DNA from: Janthinobacterium sp. PC23-8
GTDB lineage: Bacteria > Pseudomonadota > Gammaproteobacteria > Burkholderiales > Burkholderiaceae_D
Length of the DNA: 64,000 bases
Direction of reading: 5' to 3'
Assembly (NCBI RefSeq): GCF_002250505.1
Contig: NZ_NJGY01000001.1
Coordinates: forward strand, 124,001 to 188,000
In this document: piece after piece, positions 61,430 to 64,000 of the stretch
Position numbering within the stretch: position 1 is the stretch's first letter
Layout: every line of letters begins with the position of its first letter
Translations under genes and position numbers: made by a program
The notes under the pieces: generated by a model
What the model saw: the letters and a program-made list of their open reading frames with translations, nothing else
The model's database searches: none
Told to the model about the DNA's origin: nothing

Positions 61430-62827
61430 TCAGGTGTGCGCGGCCGGCTGCGCCACCACCAGGCGCGAAAAGCTGGCAATGCTGGCCAGCGCCGCAAAGC
61501 CGGCCGCCAGGCACAGGGCATAGGTCGTGCCCAGGCTCGCCGAGACCGTAAAGCAATACGCTACCAGCGCGGCGCCGGTGGCCTGCCCAACCAGGCGCGA
61601 GGTGGCGACCACGCCGCTGGCGCCGCCGCTGCGCTGCGGCGGCGCGCTGCCCATGATGGCTTTCAGGTTCGGCGCCTGGAAAAAGCCGAAACCGATGCCG
61701 CATAGCGCCATGCGCCAGCAGATATCGAACACGGTCGGGCTGGCAGGTATCCAGATCAGGGTCAGCAGGCCGGTAGCCAGCGCCGCCAGGCCGATGCCGC
61801 CCAGTACGCCCGGCGAATAGCAGTCGCTGAGACGGCCCGCAACCGGCGCCATCACCGCCACCAGCACCGCCCACGGCGTCATCAGGAAACCCGTCTCGAT
61901 CGGCGAGCGGCCCAGGGTCACTTCGAAATAAAACGGCAGCGACACAAACGCCAGCCCTTGCGCGGCAAAAGTACAGATCGCCGTCATCGACGACAGGAAA
62001 AATAGCGGCCGGCGAAACAGGTCGATGGGAAACATCGGCGCCTGGTGGCCGCTTTGCCGGCGCAGCAGCAAAATAAAGAAGATCACCACCGCGACGAGCT
62101 CAGGCAGCAAGGTGCTCAAGGGCGCGTGGTGGGCGGCGTCGCCGAACAATAAAATCAGCAAGCCAAACGCGCCCACGTTGTACAGCGCCGTGCGCGCGTC
62201 AAGCACGTGGCCCGACAAGCTGGTGGCAGGCAGCATGCGGCTGGCGACGAAAAAACCGGCCACGCCCAGCGGCACATTGATGGCGAACAGCCAGGGCCAG
62301 GAGGCGGTGGCCAGGATCAGCGAAGCGGCCGTGGGGCCGATGGCAAAGGCCACGGCGACGACCAGCGAATTATGGCCAAACGCGCGGCCCTGCAAATGTT
62401 TGGGATACAGCACGCGCAACAGCGCCGTATTGACACTCATCATGGCGCTGGCGCCGACACCCTGGAACAGCCTGGCCACCACCAGCGAGGGCAAGGACCA
62501 GGCCAGCGCGCAAGCGAGCGAGGCCAGGGTAAACAAGAACATGCCAGCGATAAACACGCGGCGGTAGCCGGCGATTTCACCGAGCGCCGAAAACGGCAGC
62601 AGGGTCGCCACCATCGCCAGCTGGTACACATTGACGATCCACACGGACGCCGCCGGTGTCGCGTGCAGCTCGCTGGCGATCGCCGGCAGGGCCGTATTGG
62701 CAATCGCCGTGTCGAGCGAGGCCATGCCCACGCCGATGGCCAGCGACAGCATGGCCCACACGCGCGCCTTCGGCGGCAAGCCGTCTTCGCCCGCCATCAA
62801 TGGCGCGGTTCTGTTCCAGTTCATCAT
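61430..62827 (-). CDS. DHA2-type (EmrB/QacA-like) MFS exporter
   Basis: A 465-residue transporter with about 14 membrane helices. The first helix carries the DHA2 motif LDTAIANTALPAI, and the fifth-helix region GPTAASLILATASWPWLFAI matches the antiporter motif C zone. Substrate unknown. It starts 7 bp after the RNase T2 stop on the same strand and may be co-transcribed. Confidence 0.86.
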   Translation of the reverse strand: MMNWNRTAPLMAGEDGLPPKARVWAMLSLAIGVGMASLDTAIANTALPAIASELHATPAASVWIVNVYQLAMVATLLPFSALGEIAGYRRVFIAGMFLFTLASLACALAWSLPSLVVARLFQGVGASAMMSVNTALLRVLYPKHLQGRAFGHNSLVVAVAFAIGPTAASLILATASWPWLFAINVPLGVAGFFVASRMLPATSLSGHVLDARTALYNVGAFGLLILLFGDAAHHAPLSTLLPELVAVVIFFILLLRRQSGHQAPMFPIDLFRRPLFFLSSMTAICTFAAQGLAFVSLPFYFEVTLGRSPIETGFLMTPWAVLVAVMAPVAGRLSDCYSPGVLGGIGLAALATGLLTLIWIPASPTVFDICWRMALCGIGFGFFQAPNLKAIMGSAPPQRSGGASGVVATSRLVGQATGAALVAYCFTVSASLGTTYALCLAAGFAALASIASFSRLVVAQPAAHT

Positions 62828-62834
62828 GGCTGGC

Positions 62835-63551
62835 CTATTTCTGGCAATCGATCACTTTGAAATCTGTCGAGTAGCAGATGCGCAGCTCGCCGCTATGCTT
62901 TTCATAGCCGAGCCAGCGGCCCTTCAGTTGCGGGTTGTGTTCCTTCATCCACTGGAACAGCGCGTTCTTCGGCATACTGGTGTCGGGCAATGTCAAGGCC
63001 TGGAACAACTCGCGTTCCTTCTCGAAATATTGCTTGGCGGTCCCGAAATCGCAGGCGCCATGCTTTTCCCATTCGCCCTGCAGCAGCGCTTCGCCGGGCT
63101 GCATGCACATATACGGCAGTATCTCGGCCGGCGCCAGTTTCGGCAGGTTGCCCTTGCAATAGCGCGGATGCAGCTCCGTCTTGCGCGGCGGCGTAACGGA
63201 AAGATCGTCGCAGCTGGCCGGATTGCGTGACTGCGCCCACAGGCCATGCACGATCCAGCCGAAGTGCTGGTTGTCGGCGCACTGGAACGCGGCTTTTCTG
63301 GACACTTCGCCACGGCGGCGCTGGCTGTCGCAAAAGCCGGGCGACCACGACAGCGCCAGCATGAAGTAGTCGGTCGGCACATTGGTGCTCTGCTTGTAGC
63401 AGGTATTTTTTTCGTCGGACGGCTTGACGTCGTAATCGGCGTAGCTGACATTGCGCGGAATGGCGCACCGGGCGTCGGCGGCGTGCACCAGGCCGCTCGA
63501 CAGGCTCAACAGAAGTGTGGCAAGGGCGGGCAATATGAAACGCAGTTGCAT
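62835..63551 (-). CDS. Ribonuclease T2 family protein (secreted)
   Basis: A 238-residue periplasmic or exported RNase I-type enzyme. Signal peptide ends ...SGLVHA|ADA. Both active-site boxes are present: WIVHGLW with His102, and EWEKHGAC with Glu162 and His164. Cysteines are spaced for the family's disulphides. ATG 63551 has GAGGAA upstream. It would degrade RNA non-specifically outside the cytoplasm. Confidence 0.9.
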   Translation of the reverse strand: MQLRFILPALATLLLSLSSGLVHAADARCAIPRNVSYADYDVKPSDEKNTCYKQSTNVPTDYFMLALSWSPGFCDSQRRRGEVSRKAAFQCADNQHFGWIVHGLWAQSRNPASCDDLSVTPPRKTELHPRYCKGNLPKLAPAEILPYMCMQPGEALLQGEWEKHGACDFGTAKQYFEKERELFQALTLPDTSMPKNALFQWMKEHNPQLKGRWLGYEKHSGELRICYSTDFKVIDCQK

Positions 63552-63570
63552 GGGATTCCTCGAACGATGT

Positions 63571-63597
63571 AAAAACGCCGGCAACACAGTGCCGGCG
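63571..63597 (-). terminator. Terminator after ilvE
   Basis: Perfect 7-bp stem CGCCGGC/GCCGGCG with an 8-nt loop and five T on the minus strand, 23 bp after the ilvE stop. Confidence 0.75.
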
Positions 63598-63620
63598 CGG
63601 ACGCGATCAACTGCGGCAGA

Positions 63621-64000
63621 TCAGCAGACGGTGTGCATCCAGCCGTGCGTGTCGGCCCTGGTGCCGTGCTGCAGGCCCAGCAGGGCCTCGCGCAGGGCCA
63701 GGGTCACGGTGCCGTTTTCGTTGTTGTTGATGGTCATTTCAAAGCCGTTGGCCTTGGCCACGCCCACCGGCGTGATGACGGCGGCCGTGCCGCAGGCGAA
63801 CACTTCGGTCATGCGGCCCGAGGCGATATCGTCGCGCCATTGCTGTACCGACAACTTGCGCTCTTCGGTGGCATAGCCGAGGTCTTTGGCCATCTCCAGC
63901 AGGCTGCGGCGGGTAATGCCAGGCAACAGGGTGCCCGTCAGTTCCGGCGTCACCACCGTGATTTTTTCGCCATCCTGGTAGACGAAGAACAGGTTCATGC
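63621..64000 (-). CDS. ilvE: Branched-chain amino acid aminotransferase, C-terminal part
   Basis: The last 126 or so residues of a class IV PLP aminotransferase; the gene continues beyond the right edge. MNLFFVYQDGEKITVVTPEL, LLPGITRRSLLEMAKDLGYA and EVFACGTAAVITPVG are typical of the IlvE (BCAT) C-terminal half. It transfers amino groups to the 2-keto acids of Leu, Ile and Val. The Met at 63996-63998 is internal, not the start. Confidence 0.9.
   Translation of the reverse strand, partial: MNLFFVYQDGEKITVVTPELTGTLLPGITRRSLLEMAKDLGYATEERKLSVQQWRDDIASGRMTEVFACGTAAVITPVGVAKANGFEMTINNNENGTVTLALREALLGLQHGTRADTHGWMHTVC

Noticed and set aside
1..64000. CRISPR arrays, tRNA or rRNA genes, insertion sequences, prophage
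   Set aside because: No regularly spaced repeats, no cloverleaf or rRNA-like sequence, and no transposase, integrase or phage structural proteins were recognised on either strand.

Overview
The window looks like chromosomal DNA of a high-GC betaproteobacterium of the Oxalobacteraceae (Janthinobacterium / Massilia / Duganella type). Reasons: uniformly GC-rich codon use, a glucokinase fused to an RpiR/HexR regulator as found in Burkholderiales, gtsABCD sugar-importer genes, a subclass B3 metallo-beta-lactamase (the Janthinobacterium enzyme THIN-B belongs to that subclass), and a CCGGGRTCAGACCC-like intergenic repeat. This placement is inference; no rRNA gene is present. I see no tRNA, rRNA, CRISPR array, insertion sequence or prophage. 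Genes are cut at both ends: a sugar-binding protein on the left and ilvE on the right.

Layout. 1-2772: inositol-type locus (periplasmic sugar-binding protein, two Gfo/Idh/MocA dehydrogenases). 2876-6861: three-subunit gluconate 2-dehydrogenase operon behind a 31-bp operator-like palindrome and closed by a strong terminator. 6882-10810: a small DUF3563-like protein, a DUF885 protein and a chemoreceptor. 10811-11452: decayed DNA with remnants of a LysR regulator and a SnoaL-like gene. 11453-14681: a KaiC-like double ATPase overlapping a hybrid histidine kinase. 14917-20617: gtsDCBA plus a LamB-type porin, divergent from the glk-hexR fusion and a LacI regulator (20941-23920). 24014-26184: mannose isomerase/fructokinase pair behind a perfect LacI-type operator. 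Together these genes suggest import of glucose or mannose, phosphorylation, and control by two sugar-sensing regulators.

26304-36784 is a tightly overlapping five-gene unit: DUF4132, MoxR AAA+ ATPase, DUF5682, VWA protein and SWIM zinc-finger protein. It resembles the uncharacterised E. coli yehI-L-M-P-Q set. Just upstream lies a frameshifted fragment resembling part of the DUF4132 protein, then a less GC-rich stretch with two orphan membrane proteins (37280-38951). 39019-44281 holds valine/methylmalonate-semialdehyde genes (mmsB, mmsA), an amino-acid-type binding protein, a divergent LysR regulator and an isochorismatase-fold hydrolase. Then follow a 625-residue protein with no recognised function and an iron-type TonB receptor with a membrane acyltransferase-like gene.

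50228-53319 is the most notable locus: BlaI-type repressor, a BlaR1-like membrane metalloprotease whose C-terminal sensor is a D,D-peptidase-type (S11) penicillin-binding domain, and a B3 metallo-beta-lactamase. They sit behind a promoter overlapped by CTAG motifs at 14-bp spacing, and the first mRNA appears leaderless. It reads as a complete beta-lactam sensing and response operon with an unusual sensor. The rest holds DUF3422, a TetR/MFS pair with a promoter buried in a 43-bp perfect palindrome, a copper-delivery cluster (AraC-like, DUF2946, SCO, PCuAC), a Crp/Fnr regulator, an acyl-CoA synthetase, a DHA2 exporter and an RNase T2.
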